This document shows positions 46,401 to 57,013 of a DNA stretch of 64,000 nucleotides, piece by piece. Under the pieces are notes generated by a model. That model saw only the letters and a list, made by a program, of their open reading frames with translations. It searched no databases and was not told where the DNA came from. How positions within the stretch are numbered: the stretch's first letter is position 1; every line of letters begins with the position of its first letter. The stretch lies in contig JAVTLE010000005.1 of assembly GCA_033439295.1 (NCBI GenBank), positions 1,476,501 to 1,540,500 on the forward strand, written 5' to 3'. The DNA comes from Deuterostichococcus epilithicus (Eukaryota; Chlorophyta; Trebouxiophyceae; Prasiolales; Stichococcaceae). The position numbers were made by a program, and so were the translations under genes.

Positions 46401-49400
46401 CCCCTCGCAGCCGGCAGTGCCGAAGCCAGACTCCTCGGCTCCCGCTGAGGGCGCCACCGGCGCGCAGCCCGAGGCAGACAGCCCGCCGCAGGCAGTTCAG
46501 TCCGCCGCAGATGCCGCCTCTGGCGCCGCCGATGCCGTCTCCGAGGCGGCGAGCTCCGTCGCCGAGACCGTCAGCGAGGCCGCAAAGGACCCAGTGCATG
46601 CCGCGGAGTCCGCCGCTGACGACACCTCGGAGGCAGCGACCTCCGCCGCCGAGACCGTCAGCGAGGCCGCAAAGGACCCAGCGCATGCCGCGGAGTCCGC
46701 CGCTGACAGCGTCTCCGAGGCAGCGAGCTCCGCCGCCGAGACCGTCAGCGAGGCCGCAAAGGACCCAGTGCATGCCGCGGAGTCCGCTGCCGAGGCTGTC
46801 AGCGATGCCGCCAAGGACGGTGTGCACGCCGCAGAGTCCGCCGCTGAGGCCGTCAGCGATGCTGCCAAGGACCCCGTGCATGCCGCGCAGTCTGCTGTCG
46901 CGAGCGCGGCCGAGGCGGCGGCCGGTGCAGCCCCAGAGCCCATCGCCAGCCTGGCGCACGCCGCCGCCGACGCAGTCCGCTCCGACGAGCCAGAGCCGGA
47001 GCAGAAGCCGGACGAGCCGGAGCAGAAGCCGGACGAGCCGGAGCCGGAGCAGAAGCAGCAGGCGGCTGACGGCGCGAGCGAGGCGCAGCTGGCTGCGGCG
47101 GGCGAGGGCTCGGATGTGGCCGCTGACGGCGTCAGGGACTCGGAGGCGCACGCAGCAGACGGCCCCGCCGCCAGCCAGCTGGACGCTGCCGGCGAGGTGC
47201 GAAACCCTGTATGTACAGGCAGCTCGCGAAGCAGGCTGCATCCGCTTGTGCACACCTCCATGTGCCCTGCGTCAGGCTGGTCATGGCATGGCCGAGCGCA
47301 CTGCTGACTGGGTCGGCTGCTTCCTGTCGGACAATCCCGTCGCCGTGTGTCTCAGCAGCAAAGCGCCCGATGTGCAGGACCACGTCGGCGCCGACGGCGT
47401 CAAGGAGGCGGAGGTCGCGGACGCGGCCCCAGTTGCGGAGGAGCCAGCCAAGGCCGCAGAGGAGCCGGCCAAGGCCGCAGAGGAGCCCGCCGCGGCGGGC
47501 GCGGGCGACGGCGCGAGGGAGGCGCAGTTGGCCGCGGCGGGTGAGGGCGGCGACGTCGGCGCCGATGGCGTGAAGGACTCAGAGACGCACGCCGCGGATG
47601 GCCCCGCTGCCAGCCAGCTGGATGCTGCTGGCGAGGTGCGGCCCCAGATGGCTGTTGAGCTGCAGCCGCCGCTGCAAGTCCCCAGCTCTCCAGGAGCGCG
47701 ATGCGTCAGACTCCTGTGTGCATGCAGGACTGCCACACCCGGACCGCAGCTCTTGCGGCGCATGTCCGCTCCCAGATCAAGGCAGTTCACATCCCCGGAA
47801 CCCCTGATTATATTGAAGTAGCAGAGCGCCCTTGCTGTGCAGGACCACGTCGGCGTCGACGGCGTGAAGGAGGCGGAGATTGCGGATGCGGCGCCGCCTT
47901 CGGAGGCCGCGGCGGCTGGCGGTGCCGCCATCTCCGCCAAGCTGGTTAAGCAGCTGCGCGACAAGTCAGGCGCCGGCATGATGGCCTGCAAGAAGGCGCT
48001 CACAGAGGCCGCTGGCGACTTCGACAAGGTTTGCGGATGAACCCCTCGCAGCTTGGCCAGCCCCTGCCCCCTGCACACACAGCTGAGTCACCAGGCCCAC
48101 CTGCCCAGGCAGCAGGCTGGCGTGCAAGGCAAGTGCTGTCCTGCCTCCCGCTGCACACGAGTCGTCGCACCACTTTGAGCCACGGCTGCGGCGTGACGCG
48201 CAGGCGCCCCAAAGCGCCGCACGTTGCGAGCACAATCCCGGTTGTCACCAACACGCGACTTCCTGAGTGCCATCACCCGTGCCCCGCAGGCGCTGGAGGC
48301 GCTGCGGGTGAAGGGCCTGGCGCAAGCGGGCAAGAAGGCAGGCCGCATCGCCTCCGAGGGCCTAGTCGCGCAGTACATCCACGCCGGCGCCCGGTGCGCG
48401 AAACTTGATGATGATGACACACCGCGCACCTGTTCCTGCCGACGTGCTGTCAGGACTCACGACTGAAGCAGTTGCCATGTCTGTACTGTGGCCAGCGTTG
48501 AGCGGCAAGGGACCTCAGCCAGGGGAGCATGTTTTGCACCGTCAATGCTGCGCATGCTGCAGGATTGCGCACACGCATTCCACTTCTCGCCATCCTGCAG
48601 CTGGCGTGTGCCACGTATGGAAACTGCTCTGGCGAGTGACACGACTGGCGAGTGTCACGAAGCTGAACCCTGGTTGCGCTGCCGCAGGCTGGGCGTGCTG
48701 GTGGAGGTCAACTGCGAGACCGACTTTGTCGCCCGCGGCGAGCAGTTCAAGGAGCTGGTCGCCAACATCGCCATGCAGGTGCTGCACCCGCTCCGCCGCT
48801 CCGCTGCTGCTTCCTGCATCATCCATGCACAGCCGTGCAATGCCCTGCAGAAGGAGCCCTCATCGAGTCCGCCTCCTCACAGCCCCGCACTCATGACAGC
48901 TGCTTGATGCCACCCGCCCTGAAATGTACTGAGCCGCCTGCGCAGATCGCTGCGTCGCCGGAGGCGTCCTATGTGTCGACGGAGGAGGTGCCGCGTGAGT
49001 TTGTGGACTCCGAGACCGCCCTCGAGATGCAGAAGGAGGACATCCTGTCCAAGCCCGAGCAGATCCGGTGCGCGCACACTGATGTCAGCACCGTCCTGTA
49101 TGCTGCAATGGCTGGAATTGCATTCGCCTGCTGCTCGACCTGATGGGCGCACCTGCCAACTGCTTTGATGTTCTGCACCGGGCACAGCCACACCACTTCA
49201 GAGTAGCACCCGTGCTGTCGAGACGCTGGCATGTCGTATGTTGCGGGTATTGCGCCAAGAGCACGCTGCTCGGCTTGCAGCGCGGCACCGCAGCCGTGAT
49301 GCCCGCGCCGGGCCGTGCTCGTGCCTCTTCAGGTCACTCCAGGGAGGTGAGCCCACGATGTGTGCGCCTCCAGGGGCAAGATCGTGGAGGGGCGCGTGGC

Positions 49401-51810
49401 CAAGACGGTGGCGCGCGGCGCGCTGCTGGAGCAGCCCTTCATCCGCGACACCACCAAGACCGTCAACGAGGTGGTCAGTGAGACTGTCGCGGCGCTGGGC
49501 GAGAACATCAACATCCGCCGCTTCGAGCGGTGCGCCGCCTCCGCAGCCCTTCGCTCATGCGGTGTTGTGCTGTGCCAACTCGAACCACGGCCACGAAGCA
49601 TGACGAGGCTGGGCATGCATCGTGCGCGGCAAGGCGCAGGTGCCAGGCCACACGGGCGAGGCATGCAGCGGGGGTCCATCCGGTGTAGGGCAGCATCCGG
49701 GCGGGGCCGTGGCGTCGGTGCTGTGGCGTGCGCTGGCGCTGAGGCGTGCTGCGTTGCCCGTGCAGCTTCGTGCTGGGAGAGGGCATCGTGAAAAAGGAGG
49801 CGGATCTGGCGGCGGAGGTGGAGGAGCAGACTAAGGCCTTCCAGAAGGCGGCTGAGGAAAAGGCCGCTGCTGAGGCGGTTGCGCCGGCCCAGGAGGAGGC
49901 TGCCGCCGCGGAGTCCGCGCCCGCCGTCAAGGTGCGAGCCCAACGAGGCGCCTCCTCACCGTTCGCCGGCATGCTTGCAGGGGGTCGACTGAGGGATGAC
50001 AGGGGCAGTGCCTTCCGCCAACGAGACGGGCACCTGCCCGCCCTGGCCTGCACATCTGCACTGAGTAGCAAAGACCAGGCAGCCAGCCTGACGGGTGTCA
50101 ATGCACTGCACCACAGTGCACCTTGTCCTTGTTGAATCTTCCGACATCCCCCGAAGCCCCGTCAATTCCCACAGGTGTCGGCCAAGGTGGTGAAGGCGCT
50201 GCGGGAGAAGAGCGGCGCGGGCATGATGGACTGCAAGAAGGCGCTGGCGGAGTGCGGCGGCGACGAGGCTGCCGCCGCCGAGCTGCTCCGCAAGAAGGGC
50301 CTCGCGCAGGCCGGCAAGAAGGCCGGCCGCACCGCCTCCGACGGCGCCATCGGCGCCTACATCCACATCGGCTCCCGGTGCGCGCTTCCAGCTGCCGCAG
50401 GAAAGGCGGCCCCCACGCTGCCAGCTGCAGTGGGGAACTCTGTTGTTGCCTCGTGCCTCTGGAGGGCTGTGCCTGCAGACCCGAGGCCTCTGTGCTGTGG
50501 CCAAGCCGCTCGAAAGGCAGCACAGCTCAGTCTATGTGCCATGCCATCGCAGTGTCCGCATCAGCACCAGTGGGCCAGCACAGTAGGCACACCTGTGCGA
50601 GATGTGCAGCTTGAGCTGATGTGGTGCCGCGCTTCTCCTTTCGCCGCAGGCTGGGCGTGCTGCTGGAGGTCAACTGCGAGACGGACTTTGTGGCACGCGG
50701 CGACAAGTTCAAGGAGCTGGTCTCCGACCTCGCCATGCAGGTGCGTCCCGCGCTGACATACCCTGCCTCCGGTGACCAGCTGTAAGACTGTCCGTGTCCG
50801 CCACGCGAGGGTGCGGCCGGCTGTGCTGGCACGCTGTGCACCCCCGGCCCGAGTCCCCGCTCAGCCCCTCGGCGGTGGGCAGCGAGCCGGCGCCCCCGTG
50901 GGGTGCCCCGGAAGCTCTGCTGCTCGCCAGCATCGTGGCACGGGTGCAATGCGACCTCTGGCCCACCTTGGCTGGGCTGAGGGTGCCGCTGTGTGCGGGG
51001 TCACAGGTGGCGTCGTGCCCGTCGGTGACGGTGGTGTCCACAGACGACGTGGACAAGGAGATGCTGGAGCAGGAGCGCCAGATCGAGCTGCAGAAGGAGG
51101 ACCTGCAGTCCAAGCCTGAGGCCATCCGGTGCGTGCCGAGCCAGCTGGAGTTCGCAGCCCTGTTGTGGGCATCTTGGCGCCACACGCCTGTTCATACAGG
51201 ATGCTATTGTACAGGATGCCAGGTCGCAGCATGGTATCTGACGGCTGCCGTGCTTCCTCGAGAACACGCTGCCACCGTCCATCGCACGCAGAAGCGCCGG
51301 TCTGCAGCGTGGAGCTGAAACGTGCGTCAGAGGCAGTCCCGTAGCGCTGGCCAGCATCGAAAGTGCCGCGGCCCCCCATCCTGACATGTGGCCCCACCCA
51401 CCCCTGCTGCAGGGAGAAGATGGTGGAGGGGCGGCTGGCGAAGATCGCGAAGGAGCAGGCGCTTATGGAGCAACCGTTCATCAAAGACACCAACCGCACC
51501 GTCGGCGACGTCATCAAGGACGCCATCGCCACCATCGGCGAGAACATCCAGGCAAGGACAAGCAGGTCTCACAGTTGCGCACGGTCGCAATTTTGACTGC
51601 TGGCATCTGGGCGCTGCAGCACAGGACTCATTTCGGCACTCGTTCTTGCTAATGCACGGCAGCCTAACGGCAGCGGATTGCAGATTTGATGTAAATGTTG
51701 CTCCCGCTGCGCAGATTCGCCGGTTTGCACGGTACACCTTGGGAGAGGGCTTGGAGAAGCGGAGCAACGACTTTGCCGCGGAGGTGGCGCAGCAGACGGG
51801 ACAGGCCTGA
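43404..51810 (+). CDS. PETs: Chloroplast polyprotein: S1-domain PSRP-7 fused to two EF-Ts domains (PETs)
   Basis: Plastid translation factor precursor. The start at 43404 gives [11 protein letters not shown], splicing in phase to an Ala/Arg-rich transit peptide ([35 protein letters not shown], with a V-A-A cleavage-like site). Two S1 RNA-binding domains follow: [20 protein letters not shown] with [10 protein letters not shown], and [20 protein letters not shown] with [14 protein letters not shown]. After a long Ala/Glu/Pro-rich linker with internal repeats come two EF-Ts units. Unit 1: UBA-like [20 protein letters not shown], then [40 protein letters not shown] and [18 protein letters not shown]. 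Unit 2: [60 protein letters not shown] and [16 protein letters not shown], ending [10 protein letters not shown] with TGA at 51808-51810. EF-Ts recycles EF-Tu-GDP. Green-alga PETs genes are known to fuse PSRP-7 with EF-Ts and the product is processed. About 20 exons. Confidence 0.93.
46501..46905 (+). repeat. Coding repeats in the PETs linker (29- and 18-aa units)
   Basis: Tandem units such as [29 protein letters not shown] (29 aa, two complete copies plus a longer first copy) followed by [18 protein letters not shown] (18 aa, two copies). Each contains an 11-mer-like core of the type [11 protein letters not shown], resembling amphipathic LEA group-3 repeats. Confidence 0.85.
47068..47900 (+). 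repeat. Duplicated exon-intron module in the PETs linker
   Basis: An exon ending [17 protein letters not shown] ... [12 protein letters not shown] is followed by an intron (47197-47377) and an exon starting [18 protein letters not shown]. The 47378-47635 exon repeats the same ending and is followed by a second similar intron (47636-47843) and a second [18 protein letters not shown] start. Both introns begin GTGCG and end GTGCAG. The exon plus its flanking splice sites appear to be tandemly duplicated. Confidence 0.8.
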
Positions 51811-52661
51811 GCGGGATAAGATAGGACGGTGCTGCACCGCTGGCAGGCGATGGGAACTTGGACGCCTGGATCTGCATTGGGGCTGAGAACCTGCATGGAG
51901 CTTCAGTGAGAGAAGGTGCAGCTAACATATTGGCAACTGATTACGGCACGCATGGCTGAGGGCAAAGAGCCGTGCAAATTGCGTTGGCTCACCAAGGATG
52001 TTTTGACTGCAAGTGCGTTTCGTGTCCGATGTGGTTCATTTGAATTGAACTTGGCATCTTAGTCCAGAACACTGGCCTTCGACAATGATCCGCCAGTCTT
52101 CCTCCTTCCCTTACCCCTCCAATTGTGGATCAGCATCTCGACAGGAACTTGGGCACAACGAGGGCACAGCCAGGCATTGAACCTTGCGGCAGGTCCAGTC
52201 GTTCTCGGATGCTAGGCAGGCTTGGATGGATAGCTTTGCAGCCTTGCAGGATCGCATTGCTACAGTCCTGCAGGTATCATGTTGCGATATTGAAACAAGG
52301 ATCGCCAGAGGACACCGGTCACATATGATCTTACTGTCCTGCACAAACCTGTTCTCAGCGCAACCAGAAGCGCACCAGCTCTGGGCGTCCGTGGCCACTT
52401 CAAGCTGTCTCTGGCAGTCATATGTTGAAACAACATGCGCTGCGCCGAGGATCGTCATCCCGGTCGGCGGCTGATCCCGGCAGCATCGCTCTCGTGGATG
52501 CAAACTGATCAGGGAAAGCCTCCTTCGTCGTTGATGAGCGCCGTCAGAAGCAGGTCCTGCAGACAGACAGGCAAGCGCCTGAGCAGCTGGGAGCCGACAG
52601 GCTTGGATGAGCCTCGAGCCTTCAGGCGAGAGCCGACGATCATCATTGCAATGCAGCGCCT
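51811..52661. other. Convergent gap, PETs / first SnRK2
   Basis: About 850 bp. It holds 3' UTRs and possibly a last exon of the SnRK2 gene (a minus-strand open frame from about 52730 to 52111 continues beyond the provisional stop). No independent gene recognised. Confidence 0.35.
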
Positions 52662-55596
52662 TCAGGAGCAGAGCACACGAAAGCTGCAGCTGCAGCAGCG
52701 CAAGTAAACTTGCTCGTGCTCGCTGCCGAGGCAAGGTAGGAGGGTGAAAGGAAGGTGGATGTCCCAACTGACCTCCTCCATGATACCGTCAATGATGCCG
52801 TCGCCGAGGTGGGCATCCGGCAGCGTCGACAGCGGGGGGAAGGGCGGCGGCAGCCCCTGCGCCTCCGTCACCAGCCGCTCCGTCTCCTCAAGGCTCTGTG
52901 CGGCGGCCAGAACTTTGGTCTCAGTCGTATTCGTTCAAGCGTGTGCAGATGCCTTCACAGGATGGCTGCAACATGTGGCCTTCCGCGGGCCGCTGGCGGG
53001 CCGCTGGAGGCCGCTTAACAAAGCAGGAATGCATGTCCGCAAAGACTTGCAGCAGCTGCCATGCCAGTCACCCCACATACGAGCACAGGGCTCAGAAGGC
53101 GTGCAGACGGCGAGGGCGCGCGGGAGGGGACAGTGCACGATGAGCTGCACAGCCAGTCGAGCTGACGTACTATCAAACTGCCTGGACGATCAGGCACCCC
53201 CGCCAGATCGAGAACCAAACATGGGGGCAGAGGTGGCATCATCCCACCTGGACGCCCTCGGGCATGCAGAAGGACTTGATTGACGGCGCCCCGGGCGGCA
53301 CCAGCCGGTCGTTCATCTCGGCGACGCCCGGCGGCAGGTCGCGCAGAAAGAAGGGGTGGCGCTGGATCTGGGTGATGGAGATGCGGGCCTCGGGCCGCGC
53401 CACCAGCATGCCGGCCAGCAGGGAGCGCGCCTCCGGGCTCGCCGCCACGTTTGGCGGCAGCTCGTACTCCAGGCGCAGGATGCGCTGCGACAGGGTTTAC
53501 AGCGTCAAGTGGCCCAGCATCATGTGGCTGTGCGCCGGCAGCTCGCTCTCTGGGCGCACAATGCACTGCGGCTGGGTTCGGAACAAAGGGCTGGAGCAGT
53601 CGCGTCCTCAGCGCACGGGCTGGCAGGTCATGCAGCGCCGGCGCTGGCCGGGTGCAGTGTGCAGGGCTCAGCAGGCAGCCTGCACACCGCGGCGACACGC
53701 TTGGTTCCGGTTCCGAGGTTCGGAGGGCGCAGGGATCAGGGTTTCAGGGGGGGGTCACAGGATGGGTGCGCAATGGCGGCGCCGCCGCCGTGCGGCAGGC
53801 ACACACCTGCAGCATGATGTGCATGCGCTGGGGCGCCGGCAGCGTCTCGTCCTCTGGCCGGCTAAACGGGTAGGCGCCCGCCTGCAGGCAGGCCACTCCA
53901 TTCGTTGGCGTCGCGAATGCTCAGCGCACAGCCGAGGAGGGCCCGCTGCGACTTCTGCAGCAGCAGCAGCAGGGGGGGGGGAGTCGGCCGCCGCCCTCCG
54001 CTGCGCCTGGCGCTGCGCCTCAGCGGGCGGCGCGGCCCCGAGCGCGGCGCCAACAGTGAGGGGTGCATGGCACAGCTCAGGTGCCTGCCGCCGCCACACT
54101 TGAGCAGATACGGAGGCACAGACACATGAGCATGACCACACAGGCGCACACACCAGCATGATGTACAGGAGCACGCCGCAGGACCAGACGTCGGCGGCCT
54201 TGGCGTTGTACGTCTTGCCCTTGGTGGTGAGGATGACCTCGGGGGCCAGGTACGCCGGCGTGCCCACCCGGCTGCCCGGCGCGCTCTGAAAGTTCTCGTG
54301 CTGCGCGCCAGGGGTTGGCGCTTTGGAACGGCGCTCAGGAACAGGACTTGAGACTTCGGCGCTGCCGCGTGCGCTGCCCGTCCAGCAACTGTCAGCTTTC
54401 TGCTCAGGACAGGGTCCGACTGCCTGATGAAAAGGAAGCGTGAGCGAGCGGGGCCCACCGCGCCGCGCGCGATGCATGACGCGGTGGAACGCCCCCGCCT
54501 CTGGTGCCGCAAGCAGCAGCTCACGAAACCCTCCCAGCTCCCCGACAAACCCCACCTTGGAGTAGCCGAAGTCGCAGATCTTCAGCAGCGGCCGCGGGTT
54601 GGCGTCCAGCAGCGCGTTCTCCAGCTTGATGTCCCGGTTGGCCACGCCCTGCGATCAGCAGGTGGTCGTGAGAGCCACCATCACCGGCTTGTTGTGTGAG
54701 AGATGAGAGAAGTGCCACAGCCTCGGCAGCCCAGCGAATGCGCAATGGGATCAGGCGGTCACTATCACTGCACAACGGGCTGGGGACCGCACCATGCGGT
54801 GACAGTAGTCCACGCTGACGATGAGCTGCTGGAAGTACCACCGGGCGTCCGCCTCCGACAGCCCCTTCGACCGGCCCACCAGGCTGAAGAGGTCGCCGCC
54901 CGAGGCATACTCCATGGCGATTCCCAGGTAGTCTGGTGTCAGGAACACCTGCGCAGTAGGTATCACGCATCAGGGAGATACCTTGGGGGACAGGGGAGGA
55001 GGCACGTCTTGCCGAAAGACGCCATACTCATGCGGTCCGCTGCATGGCACAGGGCAGGTGGTGCCTCTGAGGCCAAGGCACGCAGCAGCGCTGACCGAGA
55101 TGTGGGACCTGCCCGAAGAGTCAGAGGGACGCATAAGACAACAGTACAGGCCGCCCTCACCTCCCGCATCTCTACGATGTGGGGGTGTATCAGCCGCCTG
55201 TGATTGAGGATCTCCCGCTGCACATACTTGGTGACCTGCGCGAAGCACCGAGAAGGTAAAGGCTTGGCCAGTCGAAGAGCTGCCGACGTGCCGCCATGCG
55301 CCTGCGAGGCCGCAGATCTGCAGTAACCGTCCGATGCATCATGCGTGCTGCCCCCACCTTGTCACCGCGCTCAATGAATTTGATGGCGACCTGCTGCCGG
55401 GTGACGCGGTCGTACGCCAGCTGCACGAAGCCGAACGTGCCCCTGCTGAGGTCCTCCAGCTGCAGCGCGAGACAGAGGGCACGTCATGAGCGCCCTAGAA
55501 GGCACAGCAGCTGCGGGTCTGATGCCAACTGACATGACCGGACCGGAAGCGCCGGTCAAGACCTGCGGTCGCTTACCCATTGATATCGAGGGTGGC
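52662..55596 (-). CDS. SnRK2-type Ser/Thr protein kinase, copy A
   Basis: Sucrose-non-fermenting-related kinase 2, the plant/algal osmotic, ABA or nutrient-stress branch. Exon 55596-55577 gives GHPRYQW, in phase with [20 protein letters not shown] (Gly loop), [13 protein letters not shown] (catalytic Lys), [80 protein letters not shown] (HRD replaced by NRD), [74 protein letters not shown] and [18 protein letters not shown] tail segment [20 protein letters not shown] follows, equivalent to the SnRK2 box. The start Met is not resolved: a 16-nt exon at 55653-55638 (MHTTI) fits in phase but implies a 41-nt intron. The stop at 52662 is provisional. Confidence 0.85.
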
Positions 55597-57013
55597 CTGC
55601 ACCACGTTCGGTGCAGTCAGTAGTCAATCTTCAGCACCGATTGTCGTGTGCATGCATGGCCGTGGGCCCTTATGCAAGCATGTCTCACCGCAACCTGGAT
55701 ATGTGAGTATATGCACGGCCCACCGGTCAGTGGCATCGGGTTTCCATTGGGATGCCCGACCATGTCGGACATGGCATCCGGCCCTGCCGACCGATGCGCA
55801 GCCCGCAGGTCGGCTTAGCAACACTACCAATCGGTGTCGTACTGCTGTATTCGACAACGTGACCGTCCTTGGGAATGATGCTTTTGTGCACTTCTGAGCT
55901 GCAGGTGCTATCACCGACGTCACAACTGCTGGCAGCGTTTATGCCGGTGAACGCACGGTGTCTGGTGTTGGATTCAGATCTGGTGTTTTGCAAGTGTGTG
56001 GGCAAACTCTGAGCTCGTGGGAGGCGAGTAAATCGAGGCACGACTTGAAGATGAGAGCCGTAAGAAAATCTGCCTTGCAAATGAGTTGCAAGAGTGAGTG
56101 TTCCAATTGAGGGTCGGGATGGATGCCGCTGGGTGACAGCTGGAAGCGTGGAAGGTCATTTGGCCGCTCGCAAACAGGTACGCCTGCAGCAATCACACCG
56201 ACTCGAAACAGTTCTGCCTTTGCACATCGACACATGAGAGAAACATGTGGTTACAGTCCGGCGCTTGCACAACTTCATCCTGATGACGCCGCTGTGGTGC
56301 GCGCACACACACGACATAATTCAAGTCATTTCCGACATATCTACCTGGTGGGCAGGTGTACCGAACAGACAAACACGAAGAGCGCGATAACAGGCATGAT
56401 AGTGCGTGTTCACTGCTGCTGCCACAGCTTAGCGGAACAAGCTGCGTTGCACACCATCGCCGCAAAATTGGGCGGAGGTGGATGCCCCACAACTGGTGTG
56501 AGCGCAAAGGAAGAAAAGGCTGTGGCACTGATGCACGAGCCCCGAGCCGCATCAAGAGTCGCTGCAGCGCCCCGACCCTGACGGTCGTGCTGCAGGGTCG
56601 AAGGAGAAAGAATGATGTCGGGACCATCAGAAGAACGCGACCTTGGAGCCGGCCTCACACGCTCGTGCCCATGCCCCCTGCAGAGATCATGGCAATCAGC
56701 AGCTCAGCGAAACGTCAGACATGCCATGCGCTGCGGTTGTGCCTTGCCCCGCGCTTTGCTTTGACACATGGGCAGTGCTGTCACACAAAAGTGTCAAAAC
56801 CGCATGCCGGCGTCTCACATTCGTCAAATGTCTGAGACTCATACGCCTCGGCGTCCATTGCATCATCGATGTACCTGCAGCCGTGCAGCGGTGAATGCTG
56901 AGCCGAGCAGCCAACCAAGATCACTTCTCGGTGGATAGCAGCCCGATGAATGGACAGCACAGCACAGAAATGCATCCATGGCAGGCAAGAGGAATGTAGC
57001 TCAGCGGTTGGAC
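55597..57013. other. Intergenic region between the two SnRK2 genes
   Basis: About 1.4 kb on the upstream side of copy A. It should hold the copy A promoter and possibly its first exon, plus the copy B 3' UTR. Open frames here have no domain content. No TATA box or RNA gene recognised. Confidence 0.4.

Noticed and set aside
46213-47261. Long minus-strand open frames across the PETs linker (about 250-350 codons)
   Set aside because: They mirror the repetitive GC-rich coding strand. The plus-strand exons have splice sites, repeats in frame and flanking S1/EF-Ts domains.
53940-54060. G-run and purine-rich stretch in the SnRK2 A intron as a possible G-quadruplex switch
   Set aside because: A single run of G at 53972-53980 without four spaced G-tracts. 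No support beyond composition.
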